Assembly: GCF_029853675.1 (NCBI RefSeq) | Contig: NZ_CP122539.1 | Coordinates: 1,171,001 to 1,235,000 of the forward strand | Origin: Tenacibaculum tangerinum | GTDB taxonomy: Bacteria; Bacteroidota; Bacteroidia; Flavobacteriales; Flavobacteriaceae | DNA: 64,000 nt | Direction of reading: 5' to 3' | Notes under the pieces: generated by a model | Database searches by the model: none | Seen by the model: the letters and a program-made list of their open reading frames with translations, nothing else | Told to the model about the DNA's origin: nothing | Program-made: the position numbers and the translations under genes | Part shown: one piece after another, positions 55,808-64,000 of the stretch | Numbering within the stretch: the stretch's first letter is position 1 | Layout: the number at the start of each line of letters is the position of its first letter

Positions 55808-56481
55808 ATGATGAAAATAGTACCAACACTTATATTCGTTTTTCTATGCTGCACAACATCCACTGTTTTTTCACAGATGGATGGAACTTTTGGTGGTAAA
55901 AAAAGGGAAGCACTTCTTTCGGAATTATAACATCATCTGCTAAAGAAGTAAAAAAGCCTGAATCTTTAGATTTTGAAAACGATAACGGTTTTAAAACTGC
56001 ACACCAAAAACAACAAGAAGAAGTTCAAAAAAAGCAAGCTGAAAAAGATTTAGAAAATAAAGGAATTTTAACACAAGCTAAAATTGCAGAAGAGCAATAT
56101 TTAAAATCCTTTAAAAAAATAAATGGAATGTACACATATCCTGTTATCGACCAGGATTTAGGTAGTTTTAGTACCAAAGGTAAAAGTGTAAATATCATTT
56201 GTAGAGACTATCAATATCCTGACGGAGATAGGGTAACTATATACGTTAACGGTATTCCTGTTGTAAGCAACTTAACACTTGAACAACGATACCAGTCGTT
56301 TAACATTCCTTTAGACGAAGGTGTGAACGAAATTAATATCGTAGCCCTAAATCAAGGTACTTCCGGACCTAATACTGCCGCTTTTAAAATTTATAACGAT
56401 GCTGGTATGCTCATTTCGTCTAACGAATGGAATTTAGCTACGGGTGCCAAGGCAACTATTATTGTTGCTAAAGAAAAATAA
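55808..56481 (+). pseudogene. Secreted protein of unknown function, frameshifted
   Basis: The first frame gives a signal peptide (MMKIVPTLIFVFLCCTTSTV) and MDGTFGGKK, then stops at 55928-55930. From the A7 tract 55898-55904 the -1 frame continues uninterrupted to 56481: GSTSFGIITSSAKEVKKPES, a Gln/Lys/Glu coiled-coil stretch and a C-terminal beta domain (NIICRDYQYPDGDRVTIYVN ... VPNEIN-like strands). With one extra A it is a 224-aa exported protein. Promoter, signal peptide and both parts look normal. Unknown family; part of the pattern of single-A losses in this window. Confidence 0.75.
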
Positions 56482-56518
56482 TTCCTCTATTTTTTTATCA
56501 CTAAAACCTTTCCTTAAC

Positions 56519-56550
56519 TTTTAGTAATAACTTTTTTTAAATTACTAAAA
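56519..56550. promoter_or_regulatory. 10-bp inverted repeat upstream of pdhA
   Basis: TTTTAGTAAT (56519-56528) and ATTACTAAAA (56541-56550), perfect arms around a 12-nt loop. The right arm overlaps the -33 region of the promoter whose -7 box is at 56557. A possible operator controlling pyruvate dehydrogenase. Confidence 0.4.
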
Positions 56551-56556
56551 ACTACT

Positions 56557-56564
56557 TATTTTTG
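56557..56564 (+). promoter_or_regulatory. -7 box of pdhA-pdhC
   Basis: TATTTTTG, a match to TAnnTTTG, 60 bp before the ATG. Confidence 0.5.
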
Positions 56565-56624
56565 TAGCTACGTTTTATCAAAAGTAAAGCAAACGAACAT
56601 TAAAATAAACAACTAAGGTATATA

Positions 56625-57620
56625 ATGAAGGAAATAACCAAAGAAACCTATATCAACTGGTATAGAGACATGCTATTTTGGAGGAAGTTCGAAGACAAGC
56701 TAGCAGCAGTTTACATTCAACAAAAAGTTAGAGGTTTTTTACACTTATATAACGGTCAAGAGGCTGTTTTAGCAGGTTCATTACATGCAATGGACTTAAC
56801 TAAAGACAAAATGATTACTGCATACCGTAACCACGTGCAACCTATTGGTATGGGAGAAGACCCTAAGCGTGTTATGGCAGAATTATACGGTAAAGCAACG
56901 GGGACTTCTCACGGTATGGGAGGTTCTATGCATATCTTCTCTAAAGAATACCGTTTCTATGGTGGTCACGGAATTGTTGGAGGACAAATACCTTTAGGTG
57001 CTGGTATCGCTTTTGGAGATAAGTACAAAGGTAGCGACGCCGTTACGTTATGTTATTTTGGTGATGGTGCTGCACGTCAAGGTTCTTTGCATGAAACTTT
57101 TAACATGGCTATGAACTGGAAATTACCTGTCGTATTTATTGTTGAAAACAACGGGTACGCTATGGGAACTTCAGTTGAAAGAACTGCCAACCATACCGAT
57201 ATTTGGAAATTAGGTTTAGGATACGAAATGCCTTGTGGCCCTGTAGATGGAATGAATCCTATTAAAGTTGCCGAAGCTGTAGACGAAGCTATTCAAAGAG
57301 CACGTCGTGGTGACGGACCTACTTTCTTAGAAATGAAAACGTATCGTTACAGAGGTCACTCTATGTCGGATGCACAGCACTACCGAACCAAACAAGAGGT
57401 GGAAGAATATAAAAAAATAGACCCTATTAGCCAAGTTTTAGATATCATCAAAGAAAAGGAGTATGCAACAGAAGATGAAATCAAAGCAATTGACAAAGAA
57501 GTAAAAGATAGGGTTAAAGAATGTGAAAAATTCGCAGAAGAATCTCCATATCCAGAGTTAAATCAATTATATGATATGGTATACGAGCAAGAAGATTACC
57601 CATTTATAAAATCTAAGTAA
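56625..57620 (+). CDS. pdhA: Pyruvate dehydrogenase E1 component, alpha subunit
   Basis: 331 aa. TPP-binding motif GDGAARQGSLHETFN ... VENNGYAMGT (~144-183); start region YRDMLFWRKFEDK; YRYRGHSMSDAQHYRTK is the E1-alpha phosphorylation-loop homologue. Decarboxylates pyruvate with an E1-beta partner that is not in this window. E2 follows after 3 bp, so the two are co-transcribed; pdhB is elsewhere, as in many Flavobacteriia. Confidence 0.95.
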   Translation: MKEITKETYINWYRDMLFWRKFEDKLAAVYIQQKVRGFLHLYNGQEAVLAGSLHAMDLTKDKMITAYRNHVQPIGMGEDPKRVMAELYGKATGTSHGMGGSMHIFSKEYRFYGGHGIVGGQIPLGAGIAFGDKYKGSDAVTLCYFGDGAARQGSLHETFNMAMNWKLPVVFIVENNGYAMGTSVERTANHTDIWKLGLGYEMPCGPVDGMNPIKVAEAVDEAIQRARRGDGPTFLEMKTYRYRGHSMSDAQHYRTKQEVEEYKKIDPISQVLDIIKEKEYATEDEIKAIDKEVKDRVKECEKFAEESPYPELNQLYDMVYEQEDYPFIKSK

Positions 57621-57623
57621 ACT

Positions 57624-59261
57624 ATGGCTACAATTATAAACATGCCTCGCTTAAGCGATACAATGGAAGAAGGAGTGGTAGCTTCTTGGTTAAAAAAAGT
57701 AGGAGATAAAATTGAAGAAGGTGATATTTTAGCCGAAATCGAAACGGATAAGGCTACGATGGAGTTCGAATCTTTCCACGAAGGTACTTTACTACATATT
57801 GGTGTTCAAGAAGGTGAAACGGCTCCTGTTGATAGTTTATTAGCAATCATCGGCGAAGAAGGAGAAGATTTTTCAGCATTGTTAAACGGAAACTCTGCTG
57901 CTCCTGCAGAAACCGAAACCGAAACACCTAAAAATGAAGAGCCTAAAGCTGCACCTACAAACGCTCCTACTATTCCAGAAGGAGTAAAAGTGGTAACTAT
58001 GCCTCGTTTAAGTGATACCATGACAGAAGGTACCGTTGCTACTTGGTTAAAAAAAGTAGGCGATGCAGTGGAGGAAGGCGATATTTTAGCTGAAATTGAA
58101 ACCGATAAAGCTACGATGGAGTTTGAATCTTTTAACGAAGGAACTTTATTACATATTGGAATTCAAGAAGGAGAAAGTGCACCTGTAGATAGCCTACTAG
58201 CAATTATTGGAGAAGCTGGAACTGATGTTTCTTCTGTACTTGAAGCACACAAAGCAGGTGCTTTAGACAATTCTTCAGATTCAGAAGAAAAACAAGAAGA
58301 AGCTCCGAAAGCCGAAGAAAATAAAACAGAGACAGCAACTACTCCTGTAGAAACTGTATCGAATACCAATAGTGGTGGAAGAATTTTTGCATCTCCATTA
58401 GCGAAAAAAATAGCCAAGGATAAAGGAATTAATTTAGCTGAAGTTACAGGTTCAGGAGAAAATGGTCGAATCGTAAAAAAAGATGTAGAAAACTATACTC
58501 CAGCGGCAAAAGTTGAAGCTCCAGCAGCAAGTACTTCTAGTATTCCGTCGGCGGTGACGAATTTTGCTATTGCTGGTGAAGAAAGCACTTCTGAAGTTAA
58601 AAATTCTCAAATGCGTAAAGCGATTGCCAAAGCATTGAGTAATTCTAAATTCTCTGCTCCTCACTTCTACTTAAATATTGAAGTGGATATGGATAATGCA
58701 ATGGCTTCTCGTAAAACTATTAACGAGATTCCTGATACTAAAATATCATTCAACGATATGGTGGTAAAAGCATGTGCCATGGCGTTGAAAAAGCATCCGC
58801 AAGTAAATACTAGCTGGACAGATGATAACACCTTATTTCATAGCCATATTCACGTAGGTGTTGCGGTAGCCGTAGATGAAGGTTTGGTAGTTCCTGTAGT
58901 AAAACATACAGATGCTTTAAGTTTAACGCAAATTGGTGCTGCGGTGCGTGATTTAGCTGGAAAAGCACGTAATAAAAAGATAAAACCAGATGAAATGCAA
59001 GGAAGTACCTTTACAGTTTCTAACTTAGGTATGTTTGGTATTGAAAGTTTTACATCAATTATCAATCAGCCTAATTCTGCTATTTTGTCGGTAGGTGCTA
59101 TCGTACAAAAACCAGTAGTAAAAAACGGAGAGATTGTAGTAGGTAATACCATGAAGTTAACTTTAGCCTGTGACCACAGAACTGTTGACGGTGCAGTAGG
59201 TGCTCAGTTTTTACAAACCTTAAAAACTTATTTAGAAAACCCTGTTACCATGTTGGCATAG
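57624..59261 (+). CDS. pdhC: Dihydrolipoyl acetyltransferase, E2 of pyruvate dehydrogenase (two lipoyl domains)
   Basis: 545 aa. Two near-identical lipoyl domains (~1-78 and ~120-200), each with EIETDKATMEFES carrying the lipoylated Lys, are joined by Ala/Pro/Glu-rich linkers. A peripheral E1/E3-binding domain follows (~255-290, FASPLAKKIAKDKGINLAEV), then the catalytic domain with the active-site DHRTVDG (~515-521). Assembles the multienzyme core that passes acetyl to CoA. The lipoyl groups would be made by LipA at 31 kb. Confidence 0.96.
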   Translation: MATIINMPRLSDTMEEGVVASWLKKVGDKIEEGDILAEIETDKATMEFESFHEGTLLHIGVQEGETAPVDSLLAIIGEEGEDFSALLNGNSAAPAETETETPKNEEPKAAPTNAPTIPEGVKVVTMPRLSDTMTEGTVATWLKKVGDAVEEGDILAEIETDKATMEFESFNEGTLLHIGIQEGESAPVDSLLAIIGEAGTDVSSVLEAHKAGALDNSSDSEEKQEEAPKAEENKTETATTPVETVSNTNSGGRIFASPLAKKIAKDKGINLAEVTGSGENGRIVKKDVENYTPAAKVEAPAASTSSIPSAVTNFAIAGEESTSEVKNSQMRKAIAKALSNSKFSAPHFYLNIEVDMDNAMASRKTINEIPDTKISFNDMVVKACAMALKKHPQVNTSWTDDNTLFHSHIHVGVAVAVDEGLVVPVVKHTDALSLTQIGAAVRDLAGKARNKKIKPDEMQGSTFTVSNLGMFGIESFTSIINQPNSAILSVGAIVQKPVVKNGEIVVGNTMKLTLACDHRTVDGAVGAQFLQTLKTYLENPVTMLA

Positions 59262-59284
59262 TGTATTCATAAAATATAACTCAC

Positions 59285-59312
59285 AAAAGCTCGCAAATTG
59301 CGAGCTTTTTTA
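59285..59312 (+). terminator. Intrinsic terminator of pdhA-pdhC
   Basis: AAAAGCTCGCA/TGCGAGCTTTT, 11-bp stem, 3-nt loop, T-run; overlaps the stop of the convergent DinB gene. Confidence 0.9.
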
Positions 59313-59852
59313 ATGCAGCGCTTTTTTCGCTTGTACGATATGACGCTCATTATGAAAAATTACAAAACGAAACGTATCTCCTATCCTAAATTTTAGGAAT
59401 GGTAACGTAATTGCTGTTTTAATTTTTGTCAAATCTTTTTCTTCGGCTACCTCTAATAATCGAAGCAACTCGAATTGATTGTCTAAAAAATCAGCCATCA
59501 CTTTTTGAGCATCCAATTTTGAGTGTATCGGATTTTTACTCTTAAACGTATTCATGGTTTTCATGCCTTCTTTTGGCAACATCTGTAGAGCAAATTTATT
59601 TCCGAAATACCCAGGCTTAAACATTACTGATTTTGGTAATTTAGATCTCTCTAACTGCTTTGTAAGCTCTCTATTGTAAAAGTCTGCATACCTGTTTAAA
59701 TGTTCTAAACATTCGATAACCGACCAAGATTTTTCATCCTCTTTTTTCTGTAAATCAATTTCTGAAAATTCATTTAACGATGCTACAAATTGAATATGAG
59801 AGTTTACGTATCGCTTTAACTCTTCTAATAGTACCTTTGTTTTAAAAATCAT
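59310..59852 (-). CDS. DinB-family protein
   Basis: 180 aa, four-helix bundle. Potential metal ligands: His in ECLEHLNRYADFYN (~51) and the pair in FHNERHIVQAKK near the C-terminus (~165-170), the DinB three-His arrangement. These proteins are thiol- or damage-related metal-dependent enzymes (S-transferase superfamily); in a bacillithiol producer a bacillithiol-S-transferase (BstA-like) role is possible but unproven. Convergent with pdhC. Confidence 0.85.
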   Translation of the reverse strand: MIFKTKVLLEELKRYVNSHIQFVASLNEFSEIDLQKKEDEKSWSVIECLEHLNRYADFYNRELTKQLERSKLPKSVMFKPGYFGNKFALQMLPKEGMKTMNTFKSKNPIHSKLDAQKVMADFLDNQFELLRLLEVAEEKDLTKIKTAITLPFLKFRIGDTFRFVIFHNERHIVQAKKALH

Positions 59853-59904
59853 TCTTTTTAATTTTCTACAAAATTGCCTTTTTCCTAGTTAAAAAATCTT
59901 GAGT

Positions 59905-60441
59905 TTAATCAACACTTTTTAAAATTCTCGATAAGGTTTCAGGCGTCATACGTAAATACGAAGCAATATATTTTAACGGTATTTCTTGAAATACCTGAGG
60001 GCTTCTTTCTAACACTCTTTTAAAACGTTTTTGGGGTGAATACGTTATCAAGTCTATTTCTCTTTCTATTTGTTGATGCACGAAACTTTGCAATAAGGCT
60101 TCCCACACTTTCTTATATTCTTCGGAAGATTGTATAAGCTCGATAAATCGCTTTTTTGAAATTATTTTTACATGACATTTTTTCAACGCTTGTATGTAAA
60201 ACTTCGTTGGTTTTTCTGTCAAAAAAGCATCCAATGCTGTCAGTATAGAATTCTGATATCCAAACCTGATGGTGTGCTCTTCTTTTTCATCGTCTATAAA
60301 AACACGCAAACTTCCTTTTTTTACAAAAAACAAATCGGTACTTATCGTTTCTTTTGTAACTAAGTATTCATTTCTTTTGAGGATAATTTCTTTTTCCCAA
60401 TTAGATTCTAAAATCTTCAGGAGTTTTTCATAAAATTCCAT
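59905..60441 (-). CDS. Crp/Fnr-family transcriptional regulator
   Basis: 178 aa. N-terminal cyclic-nucleotide-binding-like jelly roll (~20-115, KKGSLRVFIDDEKEEHTIRF) without conserved Cys for Fe-S; a C-terminal HTH (~145-176, IPLKYIASYLRMTPETLSRI). Ligand unknown. Starts where the radical SAM gene ends (1-bp overlap), so the two are probably in one transcript; DinB follows 52 bp later and could belong to the same unit. Confidence 0.88.
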   Translation of the reverse strand: MEFYEKLLKILESNWEKEIILKRNEYLVTKETISTDLFFVKKGSLRVFIDDEKEEHTIRFGYQNSILTALDAFLTEKPTKFYIQALKKCHVKIISKKRFIELIQSSEEYKKVWEALLQSFVHQQIEREIDLITYSPQKRFKRVLERSPQVFQEIPLKYIASYLRMTPETLSRILKSVD

Positions 60442-61505
60442 TAAAACAATGTTGTTTGATTGGTTTGATACTTATCAAATTTAGCAAAATCTAACGGAGG
60501 AAGTTCTTTGTCTTTTATATATAATTTTCTTGCTAACTTAAATTGTGCGTGTATTTGCTCAGCTATTTTACCTTCTCCACGCATTCTGCTTCCGTAACGA
60601 GAATCGTTTAATGTTCCTCCGTGGCAATCTTCTATTTGGTGTAAAATTTTGTCTGCCCTATCAGCGTAGGTTTTTCGTACCCAATTGGTAAAAATTTCTC
60701 CTATCGCTCCATTTAAACGTACTATCGTATATCCTATAGATGTTGCTCCGAGTTCACTTACTTTTTTTACCAAAGGCAATATTTCATGACTGTTAATCGA
60801 TGGAATAATAGGTGCCATCATTACATTTACTGGAATCGTATTTTCAGCGAGTACGTTAACGGTTTCTAATCTTTTTTTAATTGTTGCAGTTCTGGGCTCT
60901 AAAGCTCTCCTTGTTTCTTCTGATAATGAAGTGATAGAGATACTTACTCTTACTAGATTTAGTGCTGCCATTTCCTTTAAAATATCGATGTCGCGAAGTA
61001 TCAATGCGTTTTTTGTGATGATACTCACTGGATGCTTTAATTTTAATAGTACTTGCAGCATTTTTCGGGTAATCTCCAACTTCTTTTCAATAGGCTGATA
61101 ACAATCCGTATTCCCTGAAAACAGAATAGTTTGCGGTTGCCAATTACGACTTCGCAACTTTTTCTCTAACAATGCTGGCGCATTGGCTTTGTACAATATT
61201 TTACGTTCAAAGTCTAGCCCTGCTGAATACCCCCAGTATTCATGAGTATTCCGAGCATAACAATAAATACAGCCATGCTCGCAACCTTGATACGGATTCA
61301 TAGAATAGGAAAATCCGATATCTGGACTCGTGACTTTGTTCAAAATTGTTTTCGGATATATTTCTAAATAAGACGTTTTATTCGTATCTGCTACTTCATT
61401 TTCAGCTTCGCAATAGTTTAAAAAGTTATCCAATACCTCATGTTGATGTTGCATAAATTTGTTATGTGTATTGTGTTGTGCTCCACGCCCTTTAATATAA
61501 CTCAT
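60441..61505 (-). CDS. Radical SAM protein, PA0069/SPL-like family
   Basis: 354 aa. SAM cluster motif in QGCEHGCIYCYARNTHEYWG (CxxxCxxC, ~74-81). The short, basic C-terminal part and ITSLSEETRRALEPRTATIK resemble PA0069/Rv2578c proteins related to spore photoproduct lyase. Reaction unknown; DNA repair is suggested by the family only. It overlaps the Crp/Fnr gene by one base. Confidence 0.88.
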   Translation of the reverse strand: MSYIKGRGAQHNTHNKFMQHQHEVLDNFLNYCEAENEVADTNKTSYLEIYPKTILNKVTSPDIGFSYSMNPYQGCEHGCIYCYARNTHEYWGYSAGLDFERKILYKANAPALLEKKLRSRNWQPQTILFSGNTDCYQPIEKKLEITRKMLQVLLKLKHPVSIITKNALILRDIDILKEMAALNLVRVSISITSLSEETRRALEPRTATIKKRLETVNVLAENTIPVNVMMAPIIPSINSHEILPLVKKVSELGATSIGYTIVRLNGAIGEIFTNWVRKTYADRADKILHQIEDCHGGTLNDSRYGSRMRGEGKIAEQIHAQFKLARKLYIKDKELPPLDFAKFDKYQTNQTTLF

Positions 61506-61552
61506 AATGCTGTCTAAATAAATTATTATAAAATTGTCTTTAGAATGACATT

Positions 61553-61583
61553 ATCGAGAACAGGTTTACATAAACTTCTCGAT
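61553..61583. repeat. Intergenic hairpin, REP-like
   Basis: Perfect ATCGAGAA/TTCTCGAT arms (61553-61560 and 61576-61583) with an inner GTTT/AAAC pair, in the leader of the radical SAM gene. It may be a short interspersed repeat or regulatory stem. Confidence 0.4.
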
Positions 61584-61676
61584 ACAATTTCAGTACAATA
61601 CCAAAATCATCCGAAGCGACTTTGTAAAATTACAAAAAAAAACATCACAAAAGTTTCAATATTTGTCTAAATTATG

Positions 61677-64000
61677 TTAAGGTTGTACCAGTATTTTTTT
61701 CACTGCTATCTGTTTTCCATTCTTGAGTATGCGAACAAACAACACTCCTGTTTTAAAGTTTGGTATAGGTATGGTTTGCCTTATTTTTTGAAGTCTGTTG
61801 GTGTAAATTATTCTGCCTGCTACATCAACTATTTCTATATCTAAATTGTTACCTCGTGAATACACAAACATACCTTCTGAAGCTACTACAGGGTTTGGAT
61901 ATATTTTCAGTGTATTATCAAAAGGAAAATTTATAATGATACTATCTGTATAAATTTCTGTTCCATCGCTAAGAACAATTCGTGCACTATATTCATTTTC
62001 CCCTCCTTCAACATTCGTATCATCAATTTGAAGTTCTTCTAGCGTAGGAGCTGTAACTATTTTAATGATTTCAGTACTTCCATTGAGCGTTTTTTCAAAA
62101 AAAACTGAAGCTACATTGGTCAGAGTACTTAAATTCAAGCGAACATCTACCAAGTTTTCATCTTTTATAAAAGCTAAAAAATTCTTGTAATAACAATTTA
62201 CTCCCTGCGTGTTGTAATTTATTGTTTGCCCTTTGACTCCTTCTTCAGTATTAAAAACAGGAGTAACAGCAATATAAGGTGTAGTAAATGTACTTTTCGG
62301 AATTGCAATATTGGTTTCGCTTACTGTTGAGTTTGTATACATATAAGCATCGTCTAATAACTGTATATGGTACGCTGTTGCGTTTGGAACAGCATTCCAA
62401 CTAAATTGAATAGTTTCATCACAGTTAAAATCGACATTTGGTGTAATGACATCTGAAATGATAAATTCTTCGGAAGTATAATAAGTTCCATTTACCAAAG
62501 CTCTCAACCGAGCTCTTCCGTTTGCTTGCGGAGTGTTCCATAATAAAAATGGAGTTGAAATATTTGCTCCATTCTCTATTTCAATCCATTCACCATTGTT
62601 TACAGAATATTCTACTTTACTTACCTGTAAATCAAAACCATTTGCCCATCTTATATAAACATCTGTTGCCGAGGGCAATCTATCGGTTGTTGTAGGATAA
62701 TTCCAAGTAAAATTATCTTTAGTCTGAAAAGAATAAGCAATAGAAAATGATTGCTGAGAAGTTAGAATTGAATTTGCAGCTACTCGTAATGTATACTCAC
62801 CTTGCTCTGGATTATCTAAGGTGATTAATTCTACATTGTTAAGATGATCTTCGCCTCTAAAGGCTTCTTTTTCTAAAGAATCTTGAGAAGCAGTGGCATC
62901 TAAAACCCAAGGCAACCATGAATTTACATCCTTACGTAATTCTAAATCGATATCGTTAACTAAAGCTTTGCTATCGTTCACATTTGCAGGAGGGTCATTC
63001 CAAACTATGGCTATTCTCAGTTCTTTAACCATAGAAGGAATTGATATGGTATATTCTCTAGTTTCATTATTTGAAATGACATCGTTGATGTATGAGTTGT
63101 CTTCTATAATATTCATACTCTGATTAGCATTCACATTCCCATAACCGCTCGAAAAATCAATTCCTTTTACACCAACATCATCCGAACCTGCTATCAGTAC
63201 AGACTTCAATAAAGCTGCTGAAGGAACTACTCCTGTACTTTCTTTATATTTTTGCTGTAACAAGCTTGCAACACCAGAAACGATTGCTGCTGCATCTGAT
63301 GTTCCTTGTGGTGCATGAGCTACTAATTCGGGTTTTACACGTCCGTCATAAGTAGGTCCTTTTGAACTTCTTGAAGTTATTTCTAATTCTCTGTTTATTC
63401 CGCCAACCACCAAAACATTTTTAGCCATTTTAAAATTCCCTGTTAGGTTAGCATACCCATTTACCCCTTGATAGTTCCCTTCTCCAGGAGTTAACTCCCC
63501 CAAATTTCCAGAAGAAAATACATGAAGTAATTCTGGAACATCTACCGTACTTTGATCATAGGCATTTGCTTCAACTCCATAAAAACTTTCGATTACTGTT
63601 CCATAAGAATGATTCTGAATAAAGATACCATTACTTGTATAATAAGCGTCTTCATCTGGCAATAATGTGCTAAAATCTGACGATGATAAGTGACTTTGAT
63701 AGGCAACTCCTTTTGAATTATATGCGCTGTTACCTGCACCCGCTATGGTAGAAGCCATTAAGGTTGCATGACTTGAAGTTTCTTCTGCTTCGTTTCCTTG
63801 TAACTGTATCCTGTTTCTCAAATCGATATCTTCTACATCAAACAATAATTCTTTAACTGAAACCATTGTTTCTTGTCCATTAATTGTAGTATAATCGTTG
63901 TGAATTTTATTTACATTATTTACACTTAAATCTATTCTTTCAATAGGTACGCTTTCGGTTTTTGGTTTTTCCTGCGTATCAATGTATAAGGTTTCATATA
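61677..64000 (-). CDS. S8 (subtilisin-like) secreted peptidase with T9SS sorting domain (partial, runs off right edge)
   Basis: At least 774 codons; the frame is open past the Met at 63866 to the window edge (VPIERIDLSVN, NGQETMVSVKELL), so that Met is internal. Catalytic His in SSHATLMASTIAG and Ser in GTSDAAAIVSG are present; oxyanion Asn in SSGNLG. At the Asp position, where V-A-V-I-D-S-G is usual, the sequence is VSVKELLFD, giving Glu. Fibronectin-like domains follow and a T9SS type A domain ends the protein (IYPNPVVASEG ... VKKILVQP). Exported through the outer membrane. Confidence 0.88.
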   Translation of the reverse strand, partial: YETLYIDTQEKPKTESVPIERIDLSVNNVNKIHNDYTTINGQETMVSVKELLFDVEDIDLRNRIQLQGNEAEETSSHATLMASTIAGAGNSAYNSKGVAYQSHLSSSDFSTLLPDEDAYYTSNGIFIQNHSYGTVIESFYGVEANAYDQSTVDVPELLHVFSSGNLGELTPGEGNYQGVNGYANLTGNFKMAKNVLVVGGINRELEITSRSSKGPTYDGRVKPELVAHAPQGTSDAAAIVSGVASLLQQKYKESTGVVPSAALLKSVLIAGSDDVGVKGIDFSSGYGNVNANQSMNIIEDNSYINDVISNNETREYTISIPSMVKELRIAIVWNDPPANVNDSKALVNDIDLELRKDVNSWLPWVLDATASQDSLEKEAFRGEDHLNNVELITLDNPEQGEYTLRVAANSILTSQQSFSIAYSFQTKDNFTWNYPTTTDRLPSATDVYIRWANGFDLQVSKVEYSVNNGEWIEIENGANISTPFLLWNTPQANGRARLRALVNGTYYTSEEFIISDVITPNVDFNCDETIQFSWNAVPNATAYHIQLLDDAYMYTNSTVSETNIAIPKSTFTTPYIAVTPVFNTEEGVKGQTINYNTQGVNCYYKNFLAFIKDENLVDVRLNLSTLTNVASVFFEKTLNGSTEIIKIVTAPTLEELQIDDTNVEGGENEYSARIVLSDGTEIYTDSIIINFPFDNTLKIYPNPVVASEGMFVYSRGNNLDIEIVDVAGRIIYTNRLQKIRQTIPIPNFKTGVLFVRILKNGKQIAVKKILVQP

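Noticed and set aside
16012..55904. Programmed ribosomal frameshifting as the main explanation for the three broken frames
   Set aside because: The zero-frame codons do not match a standard X-XXY-YYZ heptamer and no downstream stem or pseudoknot is evident; homopolymer error is simpler.
1..64000. CRISPR arrays, rRNA and tRNA genes
   Set aside because: No regularly spaced direct repeats, no rRNA-like stretches and no cloverleaf with a recognisable T-arm were found on reading both strands.

Overview
The window is AT-rich bacterial DNA from a member of the Bacteroidota, most likely a marine Flavobacteriaceae (Tenacibaculum/Polaribacter-like; genus not provable here). Evidence: promoters of the TTTG-N17/19-TAnnTTTG type, type IX secretion (T9SS) sorting domains at 13.2 kb and 61.7 kb, CarboxypepD_reg/plug/barrel outer-membrane proteins, a lipoprotein with a Bacteroidota surface-export signal, BshA (bacillithiol), tandem DUF368 proteins, a TPR-AraC hybrid regulator and DUF1343/NamZ. 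No rRNA, tRNA or CRISPR array was seen.

Left edge (1-9 kb) is accessory DNA. A PLD-nuclease/SNF2-type helicase runs off the left end. It is followed, all on the minus strand, by a replication-protein-like ORF, an excisionase-like HTH protein, an unrecognised zinc-site protein and a tyrosine recombinase. Next comes an array of two single-gene cassettes (a surface lipoprotein and a membrane/coiled-coil protein) bounded by ~130-bp imperfect palindromes. The two ends of each cassette are complementary to each other in a cassette-specific way, which looks integron-like. This is the most unusual part of the window.

9-32 kb is core: SulP transporter, pyrR-pyrB-STAS-like-T9SS tail-rnz, a CoA-binding protein, two paralogous outer-membrane barrels (the first frameshifted), a KAS III, a sodium:solute symporter, a frameshifted S9 peptidase, htpG, aqpZ, an ECF sigma factor, an Nramp relative lacking its metal-binding motifs, and lipA. 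Several genes have recognisable -7 boxes and strong intrinsic terminators.

32-47 kb: cystathionine beta-synthase with an FtsX-like permease, NamZ, MscS, bshA, the N-terminal half of a split transketolase (no C-terminal half adjacent), the TPR-AraC regulator, DUF2914, DUF349. 45-52 kb is an envelope operon on the minus strand: tamB, two DUF368 (undecaprenyl-phosphate translocase family) genes, aroE. It is divergent from tsaD.

52-64 kb: tsaD, an LtaS-like phosphoglycerol transferase, a VanX-like dipeptidase whose start codon sits in a perfect 17-bp inverted repeat, a frameshifted secreted protein, pdhA-pdhC, DinB, a Crp/Fnr regulator overlapping a radical SAM protein, and a T9SS subtilase running off the right edge with an atypical catalytic Asp position.

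Three otherwise well-formed genes (14.9, 23.2 and 55.8 kb) each lack exactly one base at an A6-A7 tract. This is most easily explained by homopolymer undercalling, but the alternatives can be tested.
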